From Alnus glutinosa (Eukaryota; Streptophyta; Magnoliopsida; Fagales; Betulaceae): DNA of 64,000 nucleotides. A program made the position numbers and the translations under genes. Under the pieces are notes generated by a model. That model was not told where the DNA came from. It searched no databases and saw nothing but the letters and a program-made list of their open reading frames with translations. Shown piece by piece: positions 35,420 through 44,923 of the stretch. The stretch is taken from contig NC_084886.1 of assembly GCF_958979055.1 (NCBI RefSeq), positions 1,259,001 to 1,323,000 on the forward strand, read 5' to 3'. How positions within the stretch are numbered: the first letter of the stretch is position 1; the number at the start of each line of letters is the position of its first letter.

Positions 35420-37873
35420 ATGGAATGCAATAAAGATGAGGCTGCTAGGGCGAAAGAGATTGCTGAGAAGAAGTTTAAGGCGAAGGACATTACGGGGGCA
35501 AAGAAATTTGCTTTGAAGGCCCAAAATTTGTTTCCGGGGCTTGAGGGTATTCCCCAAATATTAGCAACACTTGATGTGTATATTTCTGTGGATAACAAGA
35601 TAAATGGAGAAGCAGATTGGTATGGGATACTTGGTGTGGATCCACTAGCCGATGATGAGACAGTGAGGAAACAATATAGGAAGCTGGCTCTCATGCTTCA
35701 CCCTGATAAGAACAAGTCTATAGGAGCTGATGGGGCGTTTAAGAATGTTTCTGAGGCATGGAGTTTGTTGTCCGATAAGGCTAAGAGAGCAGCATATGAC
35801 CAGAGGAGGAACGCAAAAGCATTTCAGAAATTTTCTACTCCAACTGGGGGTTCATCAGCACCACCAGGGGGAAATGGTTTTTACAACTTTACCAAAAGTA
35901 CAACTTCAAATGTGAGGGCTCACAAGAATACCAGCCGGGCAGTTCACTCTTCGACTTCTGCTTCATCTCATAAGTCGAAACACAATACCTTTTGGACTGT
36001 GTGCCATCGATGCAAGATGCAATATGAGTATCTGAGGGTTTACCTTAATCATAATCTCCTATGCCCCAATTGCCATGAGCCGTTTTTCGCAATAGAAACA
36101 GCTCCACCTCCTTGTAATAGTTCTAAATCGTCCACCCAGTGGAATAGTTCCCAGCAGCAGCGGAGCTCAAATCATCAATCAGCTAGTAAAAACACAGTTA
36201 ATTCAGGAAGAAACAATGTTACGTCACCAAATGTTGGAGTGGGGGGCTTCAGTAGTCCTGATTCATATAACCAGACCAACTTTGAGTGGGGTCCATTCTC
36301 GAGAACAACTGGTGCTTCATCTACTGCTCAAGCTGCAAGCATGGTTCAGCAGGCATATGAGAAAGTGAAGAGAGAACGTGAGGAGTCACAAGCAGCCACA
36401 AAAAAGGAGGAAGCCTTGAGGAGGAAGCATCATTTCTCTAAGAAGATGGGGAGTGCTTCGTCCAGTGGGCACTCTGGTTCTGCAAAGAGAAGAAAGGGCA
36501 TGGATGATGTTGGTACGAGCAGCTATGGAAGGGATGTTGCAAATCAAATGGGTTTAGGAACTGGAGGATCTGGAGTAGTTGACATATCTGGATCTAAACC
36601 AGCTAATTCTGAAACATTTAGGGTCACTGGAATCACTAAGCCCAGCAGCGTGAGGGATGTTTCCCAGCATGAAATCCGGAATCTAATGATGCAGAAGGCT
36701 AGGATGGAAATTCAAAAGAAACTGAATGAGTGGAAGTCAATTACTATTGATAACCATGCAGTCAAAGAAGCGGAAATTGGGAATGAGAAATTAAATGAAA
36801 AAGGAGAACAATCTTTGGGAAACAGTGACATGCCTGGTCAGAACAAGTCTGGTGTGTCAATGAATAAGAAGAATGGATCCTGTGCCACCAGGTCCTTTCC
36901 CGGCACTTCTGGTGCTAAAACAGATGCAGAAACCTTAGAAACATTGTCAATAAATGTCCCAGATCCTGATTTTCATGATTTTGACAAGGATCGAACTGAA
37001 AGATCTTTTGGAGATAATCAGGTATGGTCTGCATACGATGATGATGATGGTATGCCTCGATATTATGCTATGATTCATAATGTGATTTCTTTGAATCCGT
37101 TCGAGATTCAAATCAGCTGGCTTAACTCAAAAACTAACAGTGAATTGGGGCCCCTAAACTGGGTTGGTTCTGGTTTCTCGAAAACTTGTGGGGATTTTAG
37201 AATAGGCAGACATGAAATCAATAACTCCCTTAATTCTTTTTCTCACAAGGTTAGGTGGACAAAAGGCGCACGTGGAGCCATTTGTATTTATCCGAGAAAG
37301 GGGGATGTTTGGGCTCTTTATAGAAATTGGTCCCCTGACTGGAATGAGTTGACATCCGATGAAGTAATTCACAAGTATGACATGGTGGAAGTGCTGGAAG
37401 ACTATAACGAAGAACTAGGTGTAACTGTTGCTCCGCTGGTTAAAGTGGCTGGTTTCAAGACAGTGTTCCACCGGCATTTGGACCTCAGAGAAATTAGGAG
37501 GATTCCAAGGGATGAGTTGTTTCGGTTCTCCCATCACGTCCCATCACACTTGCTAACTGGTCAAGAAGGTCCGAATGCCCCAAAGGGTTGCCGGGAGCTG
37601 GACCCAGCAGCTACTCCAGTAGAACTTCTTCAGATAATAACCGATGTTAAGGAACAAGAGCTTATGGAGGATGAGGTTATACTTATTACAGACAATGTAG
37701 TGGATAATGTTGAAAAGGCCAATGGCAAAGAGATGACAGAAAAACTTGAGAAAGTTCAGGAAGAAGAGGAGGAGGATTCCAAAGATATCCAGGAAGTAGA
37801 AATTGTGCAGGATACAGAAGAAAAGAAGATAGACGAGGGAATGGAGCAAGCCCAAGAAAAGGGGGTTAGTTGA
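35420..37873 (+). CDS. J-domain (DnaJ/HSP40) protein with DUF3444
   Basis: Single coding exon of 817 residues. The N-terminus (1-60) is the helical segment usual in this plant family. The J-domain runs about 66-130 (DWYGILGVDPLADDE, with HPD at 94-96), so it can stimulate Hsp70. A Ser/Gly-rich linker holds a CxxC pair (CHRCKMQYEY, LLCPNCHEPFF, about 192-228), probably a metal-binding ribbon. DUF3444 covers about 529-745 (VWSAYDDDDGMPRYYAMI, GDVWALYRNWSPDWNE). The last 60 residues are strongly acidic. Start ATG 35420 is the first in frame and fits the family start MECNKDEA. Expected to be a cytosolic or nuclear co-chaperone; the client is unknown. A poly-C run (35067-35082) lies in the leader region. 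Confidence 0.93.
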   Translation: MECNKDEAARAKEIAEKKFKAKDITGAKKFALKAQNLFPGLEGIPQILATLDVYISVDNKINGEADWYGILGVDPLADDETVRKQYRKLALMLHPDKNKSIGADGAFKNVSEAWSLLSDKAKRAAYDQRRNAKAFQKFSTPTGGSSAPPGGNGFYNFTKSTTSNVRAHKNTSRAVHSSTSASSHKSKHNTFWTVCHRCKMQYEYLRVYLNHNLLCPNCHEPFFAIETAPPPCNSSKSSTQWNSSQQQRSSNHQSASKNTVNSGRNNVTSPNVGVGGFSSPDSYNQTNFEWGPFSRTTGASSTAQAASMVQQAYEKVKREREESQAATKKEEALRRKHHFSKKMGSASSSGHSGSAKRRKGMDDVGTSSYGRDVANQMGLGTGGSGVVDISGSKPANSETFRVTGITKPSSVRDVSQHEIRNLMMQKARMEIQKKLNEWKSITIDNHAVKEAEIGNEKLNEKGEQSLGNSDMPGQNKSGVSMNKKNGSCATRSFPGTSGAKTDAETLETLSINVPDPDFHDFDKDRTERSFGDNQVWSAYDDDDGMPRYYAMIHNVISLNPFEIQISWLNSKTNSELGPLNWVGSGFSKTCGDFRIGRHEINNSLNSFSHKVRWTKGARGAICIYPRKGDVWALYRNWSPDWNELTSDEVIHKYDMVEVLEDYNEELGVTVAPLVKVAGFKTVFHRHLDLREIRRIPRDELFRFSHHVPSHLLTGQEGPNAPKGCRELDPAATPVELLQIITDVKEQELMEDEVILITDNVVDNVEKANGKEMTEKLEKVQEEEEEDSKDIQEVEIVQDTEEKKIDEGMEQAQEKGVS

Positions 37874-37977
37874 ATTTTGGATCATTTTCATCCGATATTG
37901 AATTTATTGACTTGGTATAAAATTGGAACAAACTGATTCATAATTTCGAGCATCTTTGTCTAAACAACACACTGAAG

Positions 37978-38232
37978 GTCTCTGGTTCAAGTCCAGGGGA
38001 CTCCACCAAAGCTCAGCCTGACCCGTCAAACTATATATAGCACATCTCACTTCCTGCTCATCTGTGAACTCAAGGAAATCAAATATCCAAAAGCCTCCTA
38101 GATTTCATGGTGCGTGTGAATTGACACAGGTGGAGGCCTAGATGTTAAAAATGGAGAAGATATTTGTCTTTCTTGAGTTGAATGATGAGCAGAAAGTGAG
38201 ATTTGCCACATATATGTTAGAGGGTCATGGCC
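37978..38232 (+). pseudogene. Ty3/gypsy gag relic
   Basis: From 38087 one frame reads QKPPRFHGACELTQVEA, a stop in place of the usual Trp, then MLKMEKIFVFLELNDEQKVR and FATYMLEGH, which is the start of a plant gypsy gag domain. About 145 bp survive. Just before it, 37978-37998, GGTCTCTGGTTCAAGTCCAG resembles a tRNA T-arm. It lies about 100 bp past the stop of the J-protein gene. Confidence 0.7.
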
Positions 38233-39485
38233 GAGCTAATGGGACCGCGCAATATCACTTGAAATTATGTGGGGCATCCCCTCATAATAATCCTAAACTC
38301 TCAATTATCTGTGCAACTTGGAGGTGATCTAGAAAGTGAACTTACATGGTACTTGGGAGTTCAAGCAGCTCGAAGTTGGAAGCTCCCTCTAGTGATAATT
38401 ATGCCAAATGGAGCTTCTTTCAATGGTTTGCAAGCTGGATACTCATACAACTCCTCCAAGAACTAATTTGTTCCTCGAGGAAGATCTCTTTATCAGCTAA
38501 AGCTCGTCAATATATGAGCCTGCCAATGAGCTTCCACTTGATCTCTTTTATTCTATGGCCCTCTACTTGCTCTATTTTTTTTTTTTTTTTTTTCTTTTTA
38601 TCTGACTGTTAAATTGCATGGTCCCTCATACTTCTCTGTAGAGTTGTACTGTTCTGTTTAGAGAACAAATGATAGCATTGATTTTGAGTTGAATTTACTT
38701 CATGCTTGAAACTTGCCATCACGGTTAGAGATTTTAGATGTTAATCATTATTTAGTTCTGGTTTTCATTCTTTCTGTTTCTGTGACAATATAATGTTGAA
38801 AATACTTCAATTTTACTTCTGTTACTGTTTTTCATTTCCCTACCCCTCCCTGCAGACTACGCTCCACACTATACTTTCTATCGCCCTCTTTTCAGTGCTT
38901 TGGCTACTTCTAATTTAGAAAAAATTTTACTTATAACTCGATTTTTCTATCATTTTTTAAAAAATGTACTTAAACTTTAAAAAGTGTCAATATAAGGTAT
39001 TTATTTTTTATTTTTTATTTTTTTCAATCATCCGTTAGAATTTTTCGTTAGGTATTGGTCAGAATTTAACAGAATTTACAAAAATAATCATGCATGAATT
39101 TTTGAAAAATTTTATTTACTTTTTTTAAAGAAAATAAACGGAGGTATTTTGAGAATTTTGATATGATTTAACGAAAAATTCTAACGAATGATTGAAATGG
39201 AACAAAAATGAAAGATGGATACTATAAATTCACATTTTTTAAAGTTTGGATGTATTTTTTCAAAATTAATAAAAGATCAAGTGTTATAATTGAAGTTTTT
39301 TTATCTGAAGCTAGACTTTTTAAGAGAACGACTTTGCAATGTAAAGTAAGTGAAAGTTCTTGTCTTTGGCAATGGCATATTGTCAAGAGGCGTACCTTTA
39401 AACTTTGGTTCGAAGGAAGCGCACATGTTACTTATGGTTATTTAGGGTGTGGTGTTCTAGCAATCAACTAAAAATCATCTGCATC

Positions 39486-39522
<37 letters not shown>

Positions 39523-40845
39523 ATCATCTGCATGGACTGCGTCTAATTTAACTTTGTCATTTTTTTTGGTTAATTAATGTATATGGGCTTGAGACATTTT
39601 GTGACACTGAGAAAGCAATCTTTTAAAAAGAAAGCAAATTTTCAAAAGTGGATTGAATCTACTGTACCAATTCCATCAAAGACCTCTTTCTCTTTCAAAA
39701 AAAAAAAAAAAATTTATCCAATTATTCAACCAGACCAGAGCATAGATTTATCTAGCTCTGATAAATGTCCTACCTATCATGGGCTCAACTGCCCAAGGCC
39801 TATCAAGCCCTCTGGGTCAACTTCCTCTTCCACTCAAATCTCAATGGTCTGGTCTTACAAGTTACAATCAAGCGATTCAAGCTCGCGTTTGGGTTGTGCC
39901 GGTTGCTACTCACAATTTTTTAGAATCTCTTTGAAATTGTGTTTAAAAGTTTGAAAAGTACTTTTAATACTTTAAAAAATTGTTTTTTTTTTTTAAAAAA
40001 AATAATAATTGATATGTCGGTAAAAAAATTAAAAAAATACCTTCTTTTTTTTTTCTTTTTTTTTTTTTTCTTTTTTTACGTTTAAAAAAATTTCAAGACG
40101 CACAGTTGAAAAAAAAGCTTAAACAAGGCAGAAAAGGCTGTCACTGCAAAAGAGAGAAGAGACCCATTTTCTGTCGTAAAAGGAAACTGAACGGTGGCGC
40201 TTTACACAAATATGTGCCAGCCATTTTGATCTGTATTGTGCCGGCCACTCTCCACAATACGCGTGAACGGATAATTAAAACATGGAAAGTAGGTCGACAA
40301 TGCCAAATTCTGTGTTATTAGATGACAACTGTCTTTTTTCTTCTTTTTTTATTTTTTTTCTATAACAACTGTCATTCACTAATTTAGACTCATTCCTGTT
40401 TCAAAAAATGAAAATAAAAAAAATTAGACTCATTCCTCTACACAGGACACGACTTTCAATAGCTTATTTTTTTTTAGTGAGCCATATTTGACTATACCTA
40501 ATCTTTCTTTTGTAGAATAAGTATTGGTCAACCTTTTAGTTTTGATGATGGAGTCTCCGTATTAGGAAGAAAAAGACTACAGAGGGCCTGGTCCGTGTAG
40601 TTTGACCTTTTATCATCATATGAGGTTTAATCACCCTCCGTCAAAATCATTAACCGCGCGCGTACAATTGTAAATAGGCTGATCCAAGCAAATTTTAATG
40701 CGAGTTCATGTGTTTTTTTGAGTAAGTACCACCACATCATTTTAAAATTATGCCAAAAATTAAAAAAAAAACCAAAAAATGAGAATGAGAGAGAGAGAGG
40801 TTAGGAGGGTGGCTAACAACCCCAATTATTAAGCATCGGGAGTAG
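38233..40845. other. gene-free, AT-rich
   Basis: Long A/T runs, including an A-run at 39489-39521, and no recognisable gene or element. Confidence 0.6.
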
Positions 40846-40848
40846 TTA

Positions 40849-40917
40849 GAGCACTATTAGCATGTTTCTTTAAAAATTATTTAAATTTATATATCAATCT
40901 GCTTCTTGTTTTTCTTG

Positions 40918-40956
<39 letters not shown>

Positions 40957-41177
40957 TCTTTTTCCTATACCATTTAAATATTATTTCTGATAAATGTTAG
41001 AGGAAATAGAAAGTATTTTAATAAAAATATGAATGTTAAGGAAGGTAAAAGTGCTACCTTATATTAGGGTGGGAACCAAGGGAACACTAAGAGAGCGTTG
41101 CATGGGTTGATTTGTTTATGAGTTTTTCCTACATTTAAAGAAGTGAATGAGATTTAGGGAAACTACTGCTAGTGCTC
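40849..41177. mobile_element. Harbinger/Tourist-type MITE, 329 bp
   Basis: The left end is GAGCACTATTAGCATG and the right end, read inward, is GAGCACTAGCAGTAGTTTCC. TTA flanks both sides (40846-40848 and 41178-41180). Same family as the copy at 4453-4837. Confidence 0.75.
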
Positions 41178-41180
41178 TTA

Positions 41181-42300
41181 AGTGACTCATTTTGAAGTAT
41201 GGGTGGTTAATGCAAATATCATTTTTAGATATCCGCATCTGCATCATGTTTTTATTAACTGCATCTGTGTGATTATTGTGATTGTTAAATGCAGTTATTA
41301 TTTGCTATATGCATGTTAGGTAATGAGTCATTTGAGCCTTCTTTGGGGTACTATTATGGCATGTTTTAAATGATTTTGAAAACAATTTAAGCCATTTTTA
41401 GTGCTTTAGGCTTGTTTTAATTTTTTTAAGCTCTAATCTTTTGAAAATATATTGATTTCACATTACTTTTGCCTTCTTGTACAAGTGTTACATGAAAAAG
41501 CAACATTGGCAACCAAACGAATGTGAACATAACTTATATACCTAATCCAAAACGACGCCGTTTTAGTGAATATATATATATATAATGTATATTATATATA
41601 AAAAATATATATGGATGCGGTTAATAACGTGATGATAGAAACTTAAATATATGTACACGTGTCAAATTTTGATTGGATGTGGTATGACTATGAACCTACA
41701 TGTCCCATTGATTTGATATCGATGCATTTTAAGCATTAGGTCTCTTTTGGTTTGCAGAATGAGTTTTCCATTAGAAAATTGAATAGTTGTTATCAGGAAT
41801 AAAAGATAGTGGAATGGAATAACTATTCCTACTCTTTAATTTGGTAACAACTCATTTATTTTGTTTGGAATCCAATCAAAATTACTAAAAAAAAAAAAAA
41901 CCCACATTATTACTTTTTTTTTTTTTTTTAGAAAAAAAAGTTATTAAAAAAAAAAACTCAAATTATAAAAATAAATAAATAAATTGAAAACTAGTGGGTG
42001 GCCGCGCTCTTTGGTGGGTGGCTCTCAATGAAAATCGGGGGTGGTCGCACCACCCCCGACCCCATATGTGGTTGGCCGACCACCCTGACCAGCCATTGTA
42101 AATAGGGTTATGTTTTCTTATTTTCTATTTTCTTTCAATTTATTTTTTTTCAAAAATAAAAATAAATAAATCAAGAATAAAGGAAAAAGAAAAAAGAAAA
42201 AAACCAAAACCCCATATGGCGCTATGGGTGGTAGCACCACTCCTAGAGCATTTGGGAGGGCACAAGCCACCCCTAGAGACCATTTACGAGTGTGATTGCA
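41181..42300. other. repeat-rich flank of the transposon nest
   Basis: Includes subterminal-repeat-like GCGGTTAATAACG and GCATCTGCATC segments (41230-41635), a TA run, and a GC-rich GGGTGGCCG/CGGCCACCC island (41995-42100) like the one at 11839-11970. The stretch from about 41745 is partly mirrored at 47085-47190 and could be the left arm of one more, outer element. Confidence 0.45.
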
Positions 42301-42445
42301 GCCAATAGTAGGTGTATACAGGCGGTTACGGCTAGTAGTTATTGGCTAAAACTGCTAACCGCAACTGCCTAAGGCTATTATTGAATTTTAACAACTACAA
42401 TCGCCTCCGCTAAAAAAAAATACAAATCCAAAACACTAAAAATGC

Positions 42446-42570
42446 AAATAACTAAATACAAACAAATCCAAAATATTACAAATCCAAATAACTAAATACA
42501 AACAAATCAAAAATCAAAACGTTACAAATCTAAATAACTAAATACAAACAAATCAAAAACCAAAACATTT
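42446..42570 (+). repeat. short AT-rich tandem repeat, unit about 40-46 bp
   Basis: The block AAATAACTAAATACAAACAA starts at 42446, 42486 and 42532. One further related unit lies beyond the LINE at 46900-46925, which places the LINE inside this repeat. Confidence 0.75.
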
Positions 42571-43582
42571 CAAATTCAAATATCAGAGATGAATTAGTAG
42601 CTTCTATTTGAATTTACTATTGAAGAAATATCAGCAGCACTACAACAAATGTCGCCACTTAAGGCACCGGGACCAGATGGTTATTCAGCATGCTTCCATC
42701 AACATAATTGGTCCACAATTCATCCTGAGGTATGTACAACCATTCTTTCTTTTTTAAATTCGGGTACCATGGATCCAGGCATAAATGTTACCCACATTAC
42801 ATTAATTCCTAAAGTTGATTTCCCTAAGTGTGTTATGGATTTTCGGCCTATATCATTGTGTAATGTTATCTACAAACTGATTTCTAAAGTACTGGCAAAT
42901 AGGTTGAAAGCAGTCTTACCTAAAATCATATCCTGTTATCAAAGTGCTTTTATCCCAATGAGAATGATTAATGATAATATTTTGCTACATATGAAACTAT
43001 GCATTCTATGTAGATAAGAATGTGGAGTAAAGTGAGTTTTATTGGGATAAAAATTGATATAAGCAAAGCATATGATAGGATTGAGTGGGACTTTTTAGAA
43101 ACTACCATGTTAAGATTGGGTTTTGATGTTTGGTGGGTGTATCTGATCATGGCATGTGTTAGATCTGTTTCTTATTCAGTAGTTGTGAATGGGAATCCAA
43201 TTGGCCCTTTTAGTACCTCCAGAGGCATAAGGCATGGAGATCCCATCTCTCCCTACCTTTTTTCTGATTTGTGCGGAGGTATTTAGCTCACTACTCCTCA
43301 AAGTAAAGAAGAAAGGTGTTATAACAGGAGTATCTACATCTCCCAGGGGCCCCAGTTTAAATCACTTGTTTTTTTTTTGCAGACGATAGCCTTTTATTTT
43401 GTAAGGCTAACTCGGTGGAATGGGGAAGGTTATTGAAGATCCTTGGGATTTATGAAGCATGATCAGGGCAAAAACGTAATATGAGCAAGACTTCTATTTT
43501 TTTAGCAGTAATACTCCTTTGGAGCGCAATGAGGAGATTTTGTAGTAATCTGGGTTGGTGGAATCTACTAGGATAGAATCCT

Positions 43583-43804
43583 TGTGACGTCCCACATCCC
43601 CTGGGAATGAGGATGTGCTTATATGTATAAATCCACCTTTTATGACACAACGCGTTTTAAAGCCGTGATGGCAATAAACCTATCAAAACTCCGCAGTTAA
43701 GCGAGCCGCTGCGAGAGCAATCCCAGGATGGGTGACCTCCTGGGAAGTCTGGTATGGGGAGCCAAGAGCGGACAATATTGTGTCATTGGGGGTGGGTCGT
43801 TACA
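43583..43804 (+). repeat. Cassandra LTR1, 222 bp, with 5S rRNA-derived core
   Basis: Begins TGTGACGTCCC and ends GTCGTTACA. Bases around 43688-43750 (ACTCCGCAGTTAAGCG, GGATGGGTGACCTCCTGGGA) match the internal control region and 3' part of plant 5S rRNA, the hallmark of Cassandra, so pol III promoter motifs may be retained. Confidence 0.93.
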
Positions 43805-43903
43805 AATGGTATCAGAGCCATTGCCCAGCCCGAGATGGTGGGAGCGTGCACAAACCCAAATGAGGGACGCCAGCGAGGACGCTGGGTCCAAAGAGGGGGT
43901 GAT
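43805..43903 (+). other. Cassandra internal domain: primer site and polypurine tract
   Basis: Two bases after LTR1 comes TGGTATCAGAGC (43807-43818), complementary to the 3' end of initiator tRNA-Met. AAAGAGGGGGTGAT stands directly before LTR2. Only about 99 bp, with no coding sequence, as usual for a TRIM. Confidence 0.9.
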
Positions 43904-44106
43904 TGTGACGTCCCACATCGCCTGGGAATGAGGATGTGCTTATATGTATAAATGCACCCTTTATGACACAACGCGTTTTAAAGCCGTGATGGCAATGAAC
44001 CTATCAGAACTCCGCAGTTAAGCGAGCCGCTGCGAGAGCAATCCCAGGATGGGTGACCTCCTGGGAAGTCTGGTATGGGGAGCCAAGAGCAGACAATATT
44101 GTGTCA
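43904..44106 (+). repeat. Cassandra LTR2, truncated at its 3' end
   Basis: Matches LTR1 from TGTGACG to AATATTGTGTCA, then stops 19 bp short of the normal end and changes to unrelated sequence. It contains the same 5S-like core. Confidence 0.9.
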
Positions 44107-44624
44107 AATTCAATACGACAACGAGAGAACATCGCACCAGCTCGAGTTGGCACGTTAAACTTGACGGATGCTAATGCCTCCAGCGAGAGGACACAAGGTT
44201 AGAATTTCTAGAGATAGAATTTTGTAGCAACCTCAGGAGGAGAACGATTTGGAGCAAGTCATTTGGAGGAAGATGTCCACTTGAGTAGCGCAAAGATGCC
44301 ATGCCGTAGATACTAAGTAGTTGGGTTTTCAAGAAGAGTAATGATTCACCACCACCTAAATATACAACTTTTCACCACCTTGCCTATGTGGCAAGGTGGT
44401 CCTCCACCTTAATTTATTTTTAAAAAATAAAAAAACTCAAAAAGTAGTGGGGGACCACCTTGCCACATAGACAAGATGGTAAAAAGTTGTATATTTAGGT
44501 GGTAGTGAATCATTACTCTTTCAAGAATTTCCTTTGAAGAGCCCATTATGCTCCCTTCAAGTAAAGAAGTCGAACTCACCATTGACCCCTTTATTAGGAG
44601 TGGTGCATACCTTGCAGACATCGT
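44107..44624 (+). other. unidentified sequence captured between Cassandra parts
   Basis: Outside the MITE (44336-44518) this is about 330 bp not found in Cassandra. The last 100 bp has an open reading (LPSSKEVELTIDPFIRSGAY) that runs into the tRNA copy. It may be part of a cellular or retroelement transcript picked up by template switching. I do not recognise it. Confidence 0.5.
44336..44518. mobile_element. Mutator-type MITE, 183 bp, copy A
   Basis: Almost wholly inverted repeat: GAGTAATGATTCACCACCAC at the left and its complement at the right. Flanked by a perfect 9-bp duplication TTTCAAGAA (44327-44335 and 44519-44527), the duplication length of Mutator-like elements. Another copy in opposite orientation is at 62071-62253. 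Confidence 0.85.
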
Positions 44625-44699
44625 ATCAGAGTGGCGCAGCGGAAGTGTGGTGGGCCCATAACCCATAGGTCCCAGGATCGAAACCTGGCTCTGATACCA
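44625..44699 (+). pseudogene. reverse-transcribed copy of full-length initiator tRNA-Met, with CCA
   Basis: The 75-nt sequence begins ATCAGAGTGGCGCAGCGGAA, carries anticodon CAT in GGGCCCATAACCC, has the initiator T-loop AGGATCGAAACC, and ends CTCTGATA followed by CCA. Plant nuclear tRNA genes do not encode CCA, so this copies a mature tRNA. By memory it differs from the standard plant sequence at two C-to-T positions. It joins LTR3 with the same two-base spacer as an ordinary Cassandra primer site, so it stands exactly where the primer site should be, extended to the whole tRNA. Confidence 0.88.
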
Positions 44700-44701
44700 T
44701 T

Positions 44702-44923
44702 TGTAACGACCCACCCCCAATGACACAATATTGTCCGCTCTTGGCTCCCCATACCAGACTTCCCAGGAGGTCACCCATCTTGGGATTGCTCTCTCAGCGG
44801 CTCGCTTAACTGCGGAGTTCTGATAGGTTCATTGCCATCACGGCTTTAAAACGCGTTGTGTCATAAAGGGTGCATTTATACATATAAGCACATCCTCATT
44901 CCCAGGCGATGTGGGACGTCACA
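44702..44923 (-). repeat. Cassandra LTR3, full length, inverted
   Basis: Reads on the minus strand from TGTGACGTCCCACATCGCC at 44923 to GTCGTTACA at 44702: 222 bp, the same length as LTR1. It is nearly identical to LTR2 at its start (CATCGCCTGGG, where LTR1 has CATCCCCTGGG). Confidence 0.92.

Larger units (their letters stand above)
43583..44923. mobile_element. aberrant Cassandra (5S-LTR TRIM) integrant with inverted LTR ends
   Basis: Bounded by ATCCT at 43578-43582 and 44924-44928, a normal 5-bp LTR-element duplication. Contents in order: LTR1 forward, short internal domain with primer site and polypurine tract, LTR2 forward but cut 19 bp short, 518 bp of unrelated sequence that includes a MITE, a complete initiator tRNA-Met copy, and LTR3 in reverse. 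Both outer ends are the same TGTGACGTCCCACAT terminus, so the integrant joined two U3 ends. It sits in the LINE near its RT region. The single flanking duplication argues for one integration event. Confidence 0.88.

Noticed and set aside
42649..43017. Functional reverse-transcriptase gene
   Set aside because: Frames are short, interrupted by stops and by the Cassandra insertion, and the endonuclease part is missing.
43690..43750. 5S rRNA gene
   Set aside because: Only the control region and 3' part of 5S are present, inside a Cassandra LTR, and the same arrangement recurs in all three LTRs.
44625..44696. Ordinary nuclear tRNA-Met gene
   Set aside because: It is followed by CCA and then, after two bases, by an LTR end exactly as a primer site would be; no T-run terminator follows.
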